Part shown: positions 15,766-25,643 of the stretch, in pieces
Numbering within the stretch: the stretch's first letter is position 1
Layout of the letters: each line of letters begins with the position of its first letter
Assembly: GCF_009696465.1 (NCBI RefSeq)
Contig: NZ_VULX01000004.1
Span: 62,001 to 126,000, forward strand
Source: Inconstantimicrobium porci
Lineage (GTDB): Bacteria > Bacillota > Clostridia > Clostridiales > Clostridiaceae
DNA length: 64,000 nt
Reading direction: 5' to 3'
Position numbers and translations under genes: made by a program
Notes under the pieces: generated by a model
The model's database searches: none
The model's input: the letters and a program-made list of their open reading frames with translations, nothing else
What the model was told of the DNA's origin: nothing

Positions 15766-17712
15766 ATGGAAAAAAAACCATTTTATATTACAACACCAAT
15801 TTATTACCCATCAGCTAATCTTCATATAGGTAATACATATACAACTGTTGCTGCTGATGCAATTGCAAGATTTAAGAGACTTACAGGATATGATGTAATG
15901 TTTCTTACTGGATCTGACGAACATGGCCAGAAGATTCAGAGAAAAGCTGAAGAAAAGGGAGTAACTCCAAAGGAATTCGTTGATGAAATAGTTGCTGGAA
16001 TTAAGGAACTATGGACAATGATGGACATAAGCTATGATAAGTTTATCAGAACTACTGATGATTATCATGTTGAAGCAGTTCAGAAGATAGTTAAAAAACT
16101 ATATGATCAGGGAGATATCTATAAGAGTTCATATGAAGGAATGTACTGTACTCCATGTGAATCATTCTGGACAGAAACTCAGCTTGTAGACGGAAAGTGC
16201 CCAGATTGTGGAAGACCATGTGAAAAGGCAAAAGAAGAAGCTTACTTCTTCAAGATGAGCAAATATGCTCCAAGACTTATAAAGTACATTGAAGATCATC
16301 CTGATTTCATTCAGCCAGAATCAAGAAAGAATGAAATGCTTAATAACTTCTTAAAGCCAGGCTTACAGGATCTTTGTATTTCAAGAACAAGCTTTACATG
16401 GGGAATTCCTGTAACATTTGATCCAAAGCATGTTGTTTATGTATGGATAGATGCATTATCAAACTATATCACTGCTTTAGGATATGGCTCAGAAAACGCA
16501 GAAAAATTCAATAAGTACTGGCCTGCCGATGTACATCTTGTAGGTAAGGATATCATAAGATTCCATACAATTTACTGGCCAATAATGTTAATGGCTCTAG
16601 ATTTACCACTTCCAAAGCAGGTATTCGGACACGGATGGCTTCTTGTTGATGGTGGAAAGATGTCAAAATCAAAGGGTAATGTTGTAGATCCAGTTGTCCT
16701 TGTTGATAAATTCGGTGTGGATCCAGTTAGATACTACTTATTAAGAGAAATACCATTTGGTTCAGATGGATTATTCAATAATGAAATATTCATCAAGAAG
16801 ATTAACTCAGATTTATGTAATGACCTTGGAAACCTTCTTTCAAGAAGTGTTGCAATGGTTGAAAAATACTTTGACGGAGTTATACCAGCACCAACAGCTA
16901 AAGAAGCTATTGATGATGAACTTATAAATCTTGCACTTGCAACTCCTAAGAAGGTTGAAGAATATGTTGACAAGTTCAACTTACCAGCTGCACTTGAAGA
17001 AATATTCAATCTAATTGGAAGAGCTAACAAGTACATTGATGAAACAACTCCATGGATATTAGCTAAAGACGAAGACAAGAAAGAAAGACTTGGAACAGTT
17101 TTATATAACTTAATCGAAAGTTTAAGATTTGCATCTGTACTTCTTGAATCATTCTTACCAAGAACAAGCAAGAAGATTAATGAACAGATTAATGCTGAAA
17201 CTTTAAGCTGGAACAGTTTATCATCATTCGATGGAACTAGTGCTGGAACTAAGGTTGTTAAGGGTGATGCATTATTCCCAAGAATAGATGTAGAAGCTAA
17301 GATAAAAGAACTTGAAGACTTAAAAGCAGCTCAGATGGCAGAAAATGCAGCTCAGGCTGAAAAACATGAAATACAGCCAATAAAAGAAGAAATTACAATA
17401 GATGATTTTGAAAAGCTTGATTTAAGAGTTGTTAAAGTTCTTGAATGTGAACCAATAAAGGGAGCAAAGAAACTTCTTAAGTTAAAGGTTGATTTAGGAA
17501 ACGAAGTAAGACAGGTAGTTTCAGGAATAGCTAAGTTCTATAAGCCAGAAGAACTTGTTGGAAAGAACGTTGTTCTAGTTGCAAACTTAAAGCCAGTTAA
17601 ATTAAGAGGCGAATTATCACAGGGAATGATTCTTTGTGGAGCAACAGATGATGACAGTAAGCTATTTGCTGTAAATCCTGGTGATCTTCCAACAGGAAGC
17701 ATAGTAAGATAA
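15766..17712 (+). CDS. metG: Methionyl-tRNA synthetase with C-terminal tRNA-binding domain
   Basis: Class I synthetase charging tRNA-Met. 648 aa: Rossmann core with the HIGH motif (NLHIGNTY, near residue 20), zinc knuckle (CTPC...CPDC, about 126-149), KMSKS at residues 298-302 (KMSKSKGN), helical anticodon domain, and a C-terminal EMAP-II/OB-fold dimerisation and tRNA-binding domain (about 545-648). AGGAGG precedes the ATG. Controlled by the Met T-box immediately upstream. It opens the conserved clostridial block with tatD, yabE, rnmV and rsmA. Confidence 0.97.
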   Translation: MEKKPFYITTPIYYPSANLHIGNTYTTVAADAIARFKRLTGYDVMFLTGSDEHGQKIQRKAEEKGVTPKEFVDEIVAGIKELWTMMDISYDKFIRTTDDYHVEAVQKIVKKLYDQGDIYKSSYEGMYCTPCESFWTETQLVDGKCPDCGRPCEKAKEEAYFFKMSKYAPRLIKYIEDHPDFIQPESRKNEMLNNFLKPGLQDLCISRTSFTWGIPVTFDPKHVVYVWIDALSNYITALGYGSENAEKFNKYWPADVHLVGKDIIRFHTIYWPIMLMALDLPLPKQVFGHGWLLVDGGKMSKSKGNVVDPVVLVDKFGVDPVRYYLLREIPFGSDGLFNNEIFIKKINSDLCNDLGNLLSRSVAMVEKYFDGVIPAPTAKEAIDDELINLALATPKKVEEYVDKFNLPAALEEIFNLIGRANKYIDETTPWILAKDEDKKERLGTVLYNLIESLRFASVLLESFLPRTSKKINEQINAETLSWNSLSSFDGTSAGTKVVKGDALFPRIDVEAKIKELEDLKAAQMAENAAQAEKHEIQPIKEEITIDDFEKLDLRVVKVLECEPIKGAKKLLKLKVDLGNEVRQVVSGIAKFYKPEELVGKNVVLVANLKPVKLRGELSQGMILCGATDDDSKLFAVNPGDLPTGSIVR

Positions 17713-17952
17713 TTTAGAATGTAAAATGTAGAATTCAGGATAGAACTCCCCTTGAAGGGAGTTCAAGCCAAGGCATAAGCGAACATACCAAATCAAAGAT
17801 TTGGAATGCCTGCTTAAAAAGAGAGCTTGGCCCTCTTTAAAACACCTTTTTTTAATGACAAGAGGTTTGGAGGCAAAGCCTCCATTAAGTTTTAGAAATT
17901 AGCTTGCTAATTTCATCCTGAATTATACATTCTAAATTATACATTTTACATT
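17712..17952 (+). repeat. Modular multi-hairpin repeat, full copy with extra module, forward
   Basis: Outer arm AATGTAGAATTCAGGAT is nearly the exact inverse of ATCCTGAATTATACATT at the far end. Inner hairpins: GAACTCCC/GGGAGTTC, then an extra module AAGCCAAGGCATAAGCGAAC with CCAAATC/GATTTGG, then AAAGAG/CTCTTT, GGAGGC/GCCTCC and GAAATTAGC/GCTAATTTC. The extra module recurs in inverse orientation in the 35738-35965 copy. Confidence 0.88.
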
Positions 17953-18002
17953 GATACATATACATAGTAGAAGCAATAAGAATTATAAGTGGGGTTTAGT
18001 TT

Positions 18003-19640
18003 ATGAAAGTTTTAATAGGTAATGCATGGCCATATTCAAGTGGATCTCTTCATCTTGGAAGACTGGCAGCTTGGATTCCTGGAGATATTTTAGCTAGGTA
18101 TCATAGAGAAAAAGGTGATGAAGTAATTTTTATTTCAGGTAGTGACTGTCATGGTACACCAATATTAATGAAAGCTAAGGAAGAAAAGAAAAGCCCAAGA
18201 GAAGTTTCAGATTATTATCACAATGAGTTTAAAAGATATTTTGAGAAAGCTGATATGTCTTTTGATATATATGCAAAAACAGATTCTCCATATCATCATA
18301 AGATTGTTCGGGAGCTTGTAACTGAGCTTTATAAAAATGGATATATATATGAGAAGATACTTGAGCAGAATTATTGTGAAGAATGTGGTGAATACCTTTC
18401 AGATAAGATGATTGAAGGAACTTGTCCATACTGTGGAGGAGCAGCAAGAGGAGATCAGTGTGAAGAATGTTCAGCACTTCTTGATCCAGAAGATCTTATT
18501 GATAAGAAATGCAAAGTATGTCACAGTGAACCTGTTATCAAGCAGACTAAGCATTTATTCTTTAAACTTTCAAGTTTTGATAATGACATAAAAGCACTTG
18601 TAGAGAGAGACGGCAGGTACTGGAGAAATGACTCTATTAAAATAACAAAGAGATATATCAAGGAAGGATTAAGAGACAGAGCGATTACAAGAACTCTTGA
18701 CTGGGGTGTTGATGTACCGTTTCCTGGATTTGAAGATAAGAAAATTTATGTGTGGATTGATGCCATAATGGGATATATTTCAGCTTCAAGAAAAGTTGCT
18801 GAAGAAAGAAATGAAGATTATAAGGAATATTGGAATGATGAAAATAGCAGAATATATTTTGTACACGGAAAAGATAATATACCTTTCCATACAGTAATTT
18901 TACCTGCTATATTATATGGGCTTAATATAGGAAAGTCAGAAATAAGAATGGTTTCGTCACAATATATAAATCTTGAGGGCAAGAAGTTTTCTGCAGCGAA
19001 GAACTGGGCAGTATGGGTTCCTTATATCTTTGATCATTATGATTCAGATTCCATAAGATACTACCTTACTATCCATGGTGCTGAAAAGAGAGATTCTGAT
19101 TTTACATGGAGGAAGTTTATAAATAGTCATAATGGCGACCTTCTTGGATGCTATGGCAATTTTATTAACAGGAGTCTTAGTTTTATCCACAAGAATTTTG
19201 ACGGAAAGCTTGATAACTGTGGATTAAATGAAGAAATTCAGCGTAAACTAAAGAATTTATATATAATTGCTGGTAATAAAATCGAAAATGGTGAATTTAA
19301 AGCAGCACTTGAAAAGATATTTGATTTTATAAAAGAATCAAATAAGTATTTTGATAATGAAAAACCATGGGTTACCTTGAAAGAAAATAAGGAAAGGTGC
19401 AGGAATACTTTATATAACTGCGTACAGATAATAGCAAATCTTTCAAATCTTTTAGAGCCTTTTGTTCCAGAATCTGCAGCTAAGATAAGACAATTTCTTA
19501 ATATAGAAAAGCCTATATGGAGTTTTGTTGAACTTAAGGATGTATCAGTTAATGAATTATCATTTTTATTTACCAGAATAGATAAATCTAAGATTGATGA
19601 AGAAATTCAACTTATGATTGATGCAAGAAATGCTGAATGA
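18003..19640 (+). CDS. Second, divergent methionyl-tRNA synthetase-like protein
   Basis: 545-aa class I synthetase-like protein of the MetRS type with two zinc knuckles (CEEC...CPYC and CEEC...CKVC, about 125-175), unlike the single-knuckle metG next door. The HIGH motif reads SLHLGRL (near residue 18), and the KMSKS loop is degenerate: KKFSAAK (327-333), lacking the KS of KMSKS. It has no C-terminal EMAP domain and no T-box. It could be a resistance-type second MetRS, a specialised Met-activating enzyme, or an enzyme with altered substrate. The start follows GTGGGGTTTAGTTT. Confidence 0.88.
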   Translation: MKVLIGNAWPYSSGSLHLGRLAAWIPGDILARYHREKGDEVIFISGSDCHGTPILMKAKEEKKSPREVSDYYHNEFKRYFEKADMSFDIYAKTDSPYHHKIVRELVTELYKNGYIYEKILEQNYCEECGEYLSDKMIEGTCPYCGGAARGDQCEECSALLDPEDLIDKKCKVCHSEPVIKQTKHLFFKLSSFDNDIKALVERDGRYWRNDSIKITKRYIKEGLRDRAITRTLDWGVDVPFPGFEDKKIYVWIDAIMGYISASRKVAEERNEDYKEYWNDENSRIYFVHGKDNIPFHTVILPAILYGLNIGKSEIRMVSSQYINLEGKKFSAAKNWAVWVPYIFDHYDSDSIRYYLTIHGAEKRDSDFTWRKFINSHNGDLLGCYGNFINRSLSFIHKNFDGKLDNCGLNEEIQRKLKNLYIIAGNKIENGEFKAALEKIFDFIKESNKYFDNEKPWVTLKENKERCRNTLYNCVQIIANLSNLLEPFVPESAAKIRQFLNIEKPIWSFVELKDVSVNELSFLFTRIDKSKIDEEIQLMIDARNAE

Positions 19641-19673
19641 ATTTGAATACAATTTTCTATGAAAGAAAAAAAT

Positions 19674-19726
19674 AAGCCCTGGTACAAAAAAGTCTGTCAA
19701 GGGGGACGACTAAAACCCAGGGCTTT
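19674..19726 (+). terminator. Structured hairpin after the second MetRS-like gene
   Basis: Outer stem AGCCCTGG / CCAGGGCT and inner stem AGTC/GACT around a G-rich loop. The tail is TTTAAACTT rather than a clean T-run, so it may be a terminator or a stable 3' RNA structure. Confidence 0.55.
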
Positions 19727-19880
19727 AAACTTATATAATTTTAAGGGGTAAAATTTTATTTTAGTGCTTTAGCTACTTTACAAGTATTATATTACAAAAC
19801 TTATGTGTCAGGATTGTGTCAAAAAAGCAAAGAAATTATTAATAAATATAAATATATTATTAACATGAGGAGGAATTGCT

Positions 19881-21395
19881 TTGATAAAGATATTAGTAGG
19901 CGCTGCTATTGGGGCAGTAATCGGATATATCACAAATTACATAGCTATAAAGATGCTTTTTAGGCCATTAGAGGAAAAAAGAATATTTGGCATAAGGGTG
20001 CCATTTACACCAGGACTTATACCAAAAGAAAAGTCAAGAATAGCAAAAAGTGTTGGTGAAGCAGTTGGCAAGTATCTTTTAAGTAGTGAGGCTATCTTAG
20101 AATCATTAAAAACTCAGAGATTAAAAGATAAAGTAAGAAATAATATTTTTAATTTTATATGCTCATTAAAGGATAAAAAACTTAATGTCAAAAAGTTATT
20201 AACAATTATGGTTAAAGATAAAGAGATAGCTGTTGAAAACGAATTGAAGATGTTAATAACTAACACAGCACTTAATAAGTTTGAAAGTGAAGATGTGGTT
20301 GAGAGAATTAGTGATCACTTATTAGCTTTTGTGGATGTGAAACTTAATGAAGAGCCTCTTCTTATTAAAGATTATTTTGCAGGAAATGGATTTAAGTCAT
20401 TTTTAAATGATTTAATGAAGAAATCACAAGATCAGGGATATATCAGGGATAGTATTTCAAAGATAATTACTAATAAAAAGATAAGTCTCATAGAAAATAA
20501 TACAAAGCTTTTCGAAATTGTACCTGTAGAAGTTTTCACTGGTATTAATCTTTATATATTTAATGAAAAAGAAACTATAGCATCAGAAATTAAGGAACTT
20601 GTAAGGAACCCAGAAGTTGCAGATAAGATTAAAGAAAACATTACATCAAAAGTATTAAATAACATGAATCCGCTTGTTTCTATGTTCCTTAATGATGAGA
20701 CTCTTTATACTAAAGTGTTAGATTTTGTTGATGGCTATCTTGATGATGAAGTAAACAGAATAGAAATTGTAAAATACTTAAATTCATATGTGGATTCATA
20801 TAAGGATAAGACTGTAGCAGAAGTACTTGAAAAGATTCCAGTTAATATTCAGGATGAAATTCTTAAAAACATCTCAACTAAGATAGAATCGCGAATTCTT
20901 AATTCTGATATAGCAAATCTTATTTCAAAGAAAATATCAGAGAAAGTTAATAGTTTATCATCATATGATGAAATTATCTCTTCTTTCAGAAGTACTTATA
21001 GAGAAGATATAAAGGAAGTTGTTAAAAGAGAGATTGTTAAACTTGTTAACAGTGAAGATATAAAAGTACTTGTATATCATGCTGTTGATGATACAGTTAA
21101 TAAGATGATGAATAAGAACATCAGCAATAAGTTTATAGACACAGTCAACAGCTATGTGTCAGATATAGCTGGAGGACTGTACGATAAGGTACTTACAAGA
21201 TACATACCTACTTTAATAAATGACATCAAAATTGCACCAATCGTTGAAAAGCAGATTAATGAATTTGAAGTAGACTATGCTGAAAAAATTATCATAGAAA
21301 TAGCAGATAAAGAATTAAAGTCAATAACATGGCTGGGAGCACTTTTAGGAGCAATCCTGGGAATAATATCACCAATAATAAATGGACTATTCTAG
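19881..21395 (+). CDS. DUF445-family membrane protein
   Basis: 504 aa with a TTG start behind GAGGAGG. N-terminal transmembrane helix (ILVGAAIGAVIGYITNYIAIKMLFRPL, containing the family's GYxTNxxAIxMLFxP signature), a long helical, Lys/Glu-rich middle and a C-terminal hydrophobic segment (ITWLGALLGAILGIISPIINGLF). This layout matches DUF445 proteins of the B. subtilis YheB type, whose role is unknown. It sits between metG and tatD, interrupting the usual synteny. Confidence 0.88.
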   Translation: MIKILVGAAIGAVIGYITNYIAIKMLFRPLEEKRIFGIRVPFTPGLIPKEKSRIAKSVGEAVGKYLLSSEAILESLKTQRLKDKVRNNIFNFICSLKDKKLNVKKLLTIMVKDKEIAVENELKMLITNTALNKFESEDVVERISDHLLAFVDVKLNEEPLLIKDYFAGNGFKSFLNDLMKKSQDQGYIRDSISKIITNKKISLIENNTKLFEIVPVEVFTGINLYIFNEKETIASEIKELVRNPEVADKIKENITSKVLNNMNPLVSMFLNDETLYTKVLDFVDGYLDDEVNRIEIVKYLNSYVDSYKDKTVAEVLEKIPVNIQDEILKNISTKIESRILNSDIANLISKKISEKVNSLSSYDEIISSFRSTYREDIKEVVKREIVKLVNSEDIKVLVYHAVDDTVNKMMNKNISNKFIDTVNSYVSDIAGGLYDKVLTRYIPTLINDIKIAPIVEKQINEFEVDYAEKIIIEIADKELKSITWLGALLGAILGIISPIINGLF

Positions 21396-21488
21396 AAGAT
21401 ATAGATTAGAGAGCAGAGAAAAGGATGAAACTTCTAGGAGGAGTTTCAAGATAAGAGGACGAATCCCTCTCATATCTCTAATCTTTTT
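21395..21488 (+). repeat. Partial modular repeat with GA-rich outer arms
   Basis: Outer arms AGATTAGAGA / TCTCTAATCT; inner hairpins GAAACT/AGTTTC and AGAGG/CCTCT. The GGATGAAACT entry is shared with the main family, but the arms are GA/CT-rich, like those of the 51106 and 56048 copies. It covers only the first two modules. Confidence 0.65.
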
Positions 21489-21505
21489 ATTAGGTACTTT
21501 TTGTG

Positions 21506-21539
21506 AAAAAATAAAGTCATTATATGGCTTTATTTTTTT
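21506..21539. terminator. Intrinsic terminator after the DUF445 gene
   Basis: AAAAAATAAAGTCA / TGGCTTTATTTTTTT stem with T7 tail; usable in both directions. Confidence 0.85.
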
Positions 21540-21785
21540 GCTTTTAGAGGTGGGTTTAATTTTTTTTATGTATCGTGCAGCTAGATGTTTACAGTATTTG
21601 CATATTAAGAGTTAATTTCAACCATATAATATGGCTTGTTAAAAATGTAAAAAAGTGGTAATATTTATAGCGTAGTCACTAAAAAAGTTTAATTTGGTTG
21701 CCGATATGCCGATGAAATGCTTGAAATTTGACATATTGACATGGGTATGGGATAATTATACTAATAAACTTAACGGGGTGATTTC

Positions 21786-22571
21786 ATGAATCAAGATAAT
21801 ATATTAATATTTGATTCACATGCGCATTATGATGATTCTAGCTTTGATGATGACAGATATGAACTTATTAAGTCTCTTAACGATGATGGAGTAATAGGAA
21901 TTATAAATTGTGGAGCATCACTTAAAGGGACGCTTGACTCAGTAGAATTATCTAAAAAATATGATTTTATCTACAGCGCAGTAGGAATTCATCCTGAGAA
22001 TGCATACGAATATGATGATAAGGTGGAGCGACAACTAAAAAATATAGTGTTGTCTGAGCCAAAGGTTAAGGCTATTGGAGAAATAGGTCTTGATTATTAT
22101 TGGGAAGAGAATCCACCAAAAGAAATACAGAAAGAAGTTTTCGCAAGACAAATGAAGCTTGCAGATGAGCTTAACCTTCCAGTGATTATTCATGATAGAG
22201 ATGCTCATCAGGATACATTAGATATAATGAAACAGTTTCCAAATGTCAGAGGAGTGGTGCATTGTTTTTCAGGAAGTGTTGAGTTTGCAAGAGAATGTTT
22301 AAAGCTAGGATATTATATAGGCTTTACAGGAGTTGTAACATTTAAGAAGTCTAAAAAAGCAGTTGAGGTTGCTAAAGATATCCCGATTGACAGAATGTTA
22401 GTTGAGACTGATGCACCTTATATGTCGCCAGAGCCAAACAGAGGTAAAAGAAATCAGTCAAACTATATAAGATTCGTAATTTCTAAAATAGCAGAAGTGA
22501 GAGAAATTAGCGAAAAAGAACTTAGCGAAAAGCTTATAGATAACACTAGAAGGTTATTTGGCATAAAATAA
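21786..22571 (+). CDS. tatD: TatD-family metal-dependent DNase
   Basis: 261-aa TIM-barrel hydrolase. Metal-binding residues are visible in DSHAHYDD (near residue 10), GEIGLDYYW (Glu), IHDRDAH (His), HCFSGS (His) and TDAPYMSPEP (Asp). TatD enzymes act as 3'-5' exonucleases. Position between metG and the yabE-rnmV-rsmA block is the conserved Firmicute order. GGGGTGATTTC precedes the ATG. Confidence 0.93.
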   Translation: MNQDNILIFDSHAHYDDSSFDDDRYELIKSLNDDGVIGIINCGASLKGTLDSVELSKKYDFIYSAVGIHPENAYEYDDKVERQLKNIVLSEPKVKAIGEIGLDYYWEENPPKEIQKEVFARQMKLADELNLPVIIHDRDAHQDTLDIMKQFPNVRGVVHCFSGSVEFARECLKLGYYIGFTGVVTFKKSKKAVEVAKDIPIDRMLVETDAPYMSPEPNRGKRNQSNYIRFVISKIAEVREISEKELSEKLIDNTRRLFGIK

Positions 22572-22766
22572 TATGCTGTGTTTTTTAAGTTATTTGAGCT
22601 ACGATGGAATAAGAAAAGTATTATATTAATATATATATAAAGATTAATCATAAAACCATTTATATGACTAAAGATCTTACAGAGTATACTATTTCTTTAT
22701 ATATAGTATAAATATGTACAGTGTATGCATTCTATAAGAATGAAAGTACTAGCAAGAGGCTTAAAT

Positions 22767-22795
22767 TTGACATGATAATTGAATTTTCCTATAAT
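22767..22795 (+). promoter_or_regulatory. Consensus sigma-A promoter of yabE
   Basis: TTGACA (22767-22772), 17-bp spacer, TATAAT (22790-22795): exact consensus, 35 bp before the start of the 3D-domain gene. The flanking GCAAGAG (22752) and CTCTTGC (22806) form an inverted repeat around the promoter. Confidence 0.9.
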
Positions 22796-22829
22796 ACAGG
22801 AGACTCTCTTGCCAAAGGAGGAATATTGA

Positions 22830-23846
22830 ATGGTAAATAAGATAACTAGTCAGCTAAAAAAACTGACGGGTAGTCCCAAGGCAAAAATGGTAGCAGGATT
22901 GATAGTGATTGCCATCATGGTGGTGACGTTATTATCCATGAGGAAGACGTTAATAGTTAATATAGACGGTAAAGAAACAACAATAACTACTTACAAGGGT
23001 AATGTAAAGGCAGCATTGCAGGACAATAACATTACAGTGGGGCAGAAAGATAAAATTACACCAGGTTTAAGCACAGAGCTTTCAAGAACAGGAAGAGTAA
23101 ATATCCATAGAGCAGTTAATGTTTCAATCTCAGTAGATGGACAAACTACTCATGTAGCATCAGCAGAGAAAACAGTTGCTGATATGCTAAAAGCTGAAGG
23201 TGTTATTTTAGGAGATAAAGATAAAATAGAACCTGTTAAAGAAACAGAAATTACTAAAGATACTAGTGTGAAAATAACTAGGGTTGATTCAAAAATAGTT
23301 AAAGAAGAAAGCAAACTGGACTATGAAACAGTTATACAAACAGATGATAATTTAGATAAGAGTGTATCTAAGACTATCACAGAAGGTGAATGTGGAAGTA
23401 AGGAAACTACTTATATGTTAACCTTAGAAGATGGTAAAGAAGTAAAAAGAACTGTAGTAGCTCAGAAAGTTACTAAGAAACCAGTAAATAAGGTTATAAA
23501 AAAAGGAACAGCTGAAACTGTTACTTTATCAAGAGGCGAGAGTACTGTATATAAAAAGAAAATGAATATGGTAACTACAGCCTATGCAATTCATGGTGGA
23601 ACAGCAAGTGGTGCAACAACTGTAAGAAATCCAAATGGTTTAAGTACCATAGCAGTTGATCCAAATGTAATTCCTTTAGGAACAAAGGTTTATGTGCCAG
23701 GATATGGACTAGCAGTTGCCCAAGATACAGGCAGTGCTATTAAAAATAATAAAATTGATTTATTTATGAATACATCAAGCGAAGCATATAACTGGGGAGT
23801 TCGCAACGTTGAAGTATATATAATTGCATATCCAGGACAATGGTAA
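22830..23846 (+). CDS. yabE: YabE-like cell-wall protein: DUF348, G5 and 3D domains
   Basis: 338-aa membrane-anchored surface protein. An N-terminal transmembrane segment (VAGLIVIAIMVVTLLSM, about 20-37) is followed by two DUF348 repeats (TTYKGNVKAALQDNNITVGQKD; ...KTVADMLKAEGVILGDKD), a G5 domain (about 150-230) and a C-terminal 3D domain with its three Asp (AVDPNVIPLG, AQDTG, KIDLF), related to resuscitation-factor/Rpf-type lytic transglycosylases. Probably remodels peptidoglycan during growth or outgrowth. Canonical position before rnmV-rsmA, driven by a consensus promoter. Confidence 0.93.
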   Translation: MVNKITSQLKKLTGSPKAKMVAGLIVIAIMVVTLLSMRKTLIVNIDGKETTITTYKGNVKAALQDNNITVGQKDKITPGLSTELSRTGRVNIHRAVNVSISVDGQTTHVASAEKTVADMLKAEGVILGDKDKIEPVKETEITKDTSVKITRVDSKIVKEESKLDYETVIQTDDNLDKSVSKTITEGECGSKETTYMLTLEDGKEVKRTVVAQKVTKKPVNKVIKKGTAETVTLSRGESTVYKKKMNMVTTAYAIHGGTASGATTVRNPNGLSTIAVDPNVIPLGTKVYVPGYGLAVAQDTGSAIKNNKIDLFMNTSSEAYNWGVRNVEVYIIAYPGQW

Positions 23847-23858
23847 TTGTTTTTTGTA

Positions 23859-23896
23859 AGTAGGGATAACATGCTCGTTATCTCTACTTTATTTTT
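23859..23896 (+). terminator. Intrinsic terminator after yabE
   Basis: GTAGGGATAAC / GTTATCTCTAC with loop ATGCTC and tail TTTATTTTT. Confidence 0.85.
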
Positions 23897-24076
23897 ACAC
23901 CTTTTTTCTAATTAATAAATTAAGAAATGGTTACAAAATATAAAATATATGAAATTTTTTAATAATAGCGATTGTTGATAAAAGTATAGGGGAATGCTAA
24001 AATTAAGAAGATAATTTTTAGAAAAATAGTTAATGATATAAAATGTAAAAATATTCGTATTGAAAGGATGTTTTAG

Positions 24077-24637
24077 GTGATAAAAGAAGTTATAGTTGTT
24101 GAGGGACGAGACGATGTAACAGCAGTAAAAGCAGCTGTCGATGCAGAAATTATAGCTGTTGGTGGCTTTGGTATAAATTATAAAGTTATTAACAGAATAA
24201 AGGAAGCTCAGAAGAGACAGGGTGTAATTGTTCTTACTGATCCAGATTTTGCAGGAGAAAAGATAAGAAGAATAATTTCGAAAAGAGTTCCTAATATAAA
24301 ACATGCATACATATCTAGAAAAGAAGGTACTAAAGCTGATGACATAGGTGTTGAAAATGCTAGCCCTGAAGCAATAAGAAAAGCACTTGCTGGTGCAAAG
24401 GCATTAACAAAGGAAAAGAGAGAAGAATTTAATTCAAGTGACCTTGTTTTCTTCAAGCTTAGTGGTGATGCAAAATCAAAGATGAGAAGAGAGCTACTTG
24501 GAAAGCAGCTTAGAATAGGTTATGGTAATGCAAATCAGCTTTTATCAAGATTGAACAATTATGGTATAACAAAAGAAGAATTTGTAGATGCTATGAAAAT
24601 TGTTGAAAAGAAAATAAAATTAGGAGAAGATGAATAA
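24077..24637 (+). CDS. rnmV: Ribonuclease M5 (5S rRNA maturation)
   Basis: 186-aa Toprim-domain endonuclease that trims precursor 5S rRNA. Toprim motifs are intact: VVVEGRDDVTAVKAA at the N-terminus (catalytic Glu) and VLTDPDFAGEKIRR (DxD). Length is normal. Starts at GTG 24077 behind AAAGGATG. Stop lies 3 bp before rsmA, with which it forms the usual rRNA-processing operon. Confidence 0.95.
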   Translation: MIKEVIVVEGRDDVTAVKAAVDAEIIAVGGFGINYKVINRIKEAQKRQGVIVLTDPDFAGEKIRRIISKRVPNIKHAYISRKEGTKADDIGVENASPEAIRKALAGAKALTKEKREEFNSSDLVFFKLSGDAKSKMRRELLGKQLRIGYGNANQLLSRLNNYGITKEEFVDAMKIVEKKIKLGEDE

Positions 24638-24640
24638 TAT

Positions 24641-25489
24641 ATGGATATGAAAGATATACAGACTCAGGAACTTGTTAAGAAGTATAATTTTAAGTTCACA
24701 AAGAGCCTTGGACAGAACTTCCTTACAGATGAATCAGTACCACATGATATAGTTAATGGTGCAGAAGTAAATAAAGATGATCTTGTTATTGAAATAGGAC
24801 CGGGAGTTGGTACACTTACTACTCAGCTTTTAAATAGAGCAAAAAGAGTAATAGCAATCGAACTAGATGATAAACTTATTCCTATACTTCAGGAGGAACT
24901 TGGAGATAATCCAAATTTTCAGCTTATACATAATGATGCTCTTAAGGTTGACTTCAAGCAGCTTATAGGCGAAGAGAAGCATGTTAAGCTTGTTGCAAAT
25001 CTTCCATACTATGTTACAACTCCAATAATAGTTAAGCTTTTAAAAGAAAGATACAACTTTGAATCTCTTACAATAATGATTCAGAAGGAAGTTGCAGAAA
25101 GAATTGATGCAGAACCAAATTGCAAAGATTACGGTTCTTTATCTCTTTTAGTGCAGTACTACTGTGACACTAAGATTGTAAGAAAGGTTGCTCCATCATG
25201 CTTTATACCAAGACCGAAGGTTGAGTCTATAGTAATAAGACTTGATAAACTTGCAAGTCCTAGAGTTGAAGTGAAAGATGAGAAACTATTCTTTGAAGTA
25301 ATCAGAAGCTCATTCAACATGAGAAGGAAGACTTTAATGAATGGACTTAAGGTTTTAGGGCTTCCAAAAGAAAAGCTTGAGGAAGCATTTAATAATGCAG
25401 GAATAGACCTTAGGAGAAGAGGGGAAACTTTAAGTATCGAAGAGTTTGCTAATTTATCAGATCAAATATATGAAGTGAAGAATAAATAA
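24641..25489 (+). CDS. rsmA: 16S rRNA (adenine1518/1519-N6) dimethyltransferase
   Basis: 282-aa KsgA/RsmA family SAM-dependent methylase modifying two adjacent adenines near the 3' end of 16S rRNA. Motifs seen: GQNFL ([12 protein letters not shown]), SAM-binding [10 protein letters not shown], and catalytic [11 protein letters not shown]-terminal helical domain present. Start at 24641 (an ATG six bases later is possible). Follows rnmV by 3 bp. Confidence 0.96.
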   Translation: MDMKDIQTQELVKKYNFKFTKSLGQNFLTDESVPHDIVNGAEVNKDDLVIEIGPGVGTLTTQLLNRAKRVIAIELDDKLIPILQEELGDNPNFQLIHNDALKVDFKQLIGEEKHVKLVANLPYYVTTPIIVKLLKERYNFESLTIMIQKEVAERIDAEPNCKDYGSLSLLVQYYCDTKIVRKVAPSCFIPRPKVESIVIRLDKLASPRVEVKDEKLFFEVIRSSFNMRRKTLMNGLKVLGLPKEKLEEAFNNAGIDLRRRGETLSIEEFANLSDQIYEVKNK

Positions 25490-25501
25490 AGATACGTAAA
25501 A

Positions 25502-25532
25502 ACCTTACAAATTAATTTTGTAAGTTTTTTTT
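25502..25532 (+). terminator. Intrinsic terminator after rsmA
   Basis: CTTACAAA / TTTTGTAAG stem with T8. Confidence 0.9.
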
Positions 25533-25643
25533 AAAAGTAGATATAATATTTCATCTTAATGAGTAAACTTTCTAAGGATAATAATAAATGAATGAGGTGT
25601 TACTATTAATAATTTATTAAAAATTAGAAGGTGCTCTATAATT

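Noticed and set aside
21382-21615. 77-aa ORF overlapping the end of the DUF445 gene
   Set aside because: Lies across the modular repeat and terminator, has no ribosome binding site and no family resemblance.
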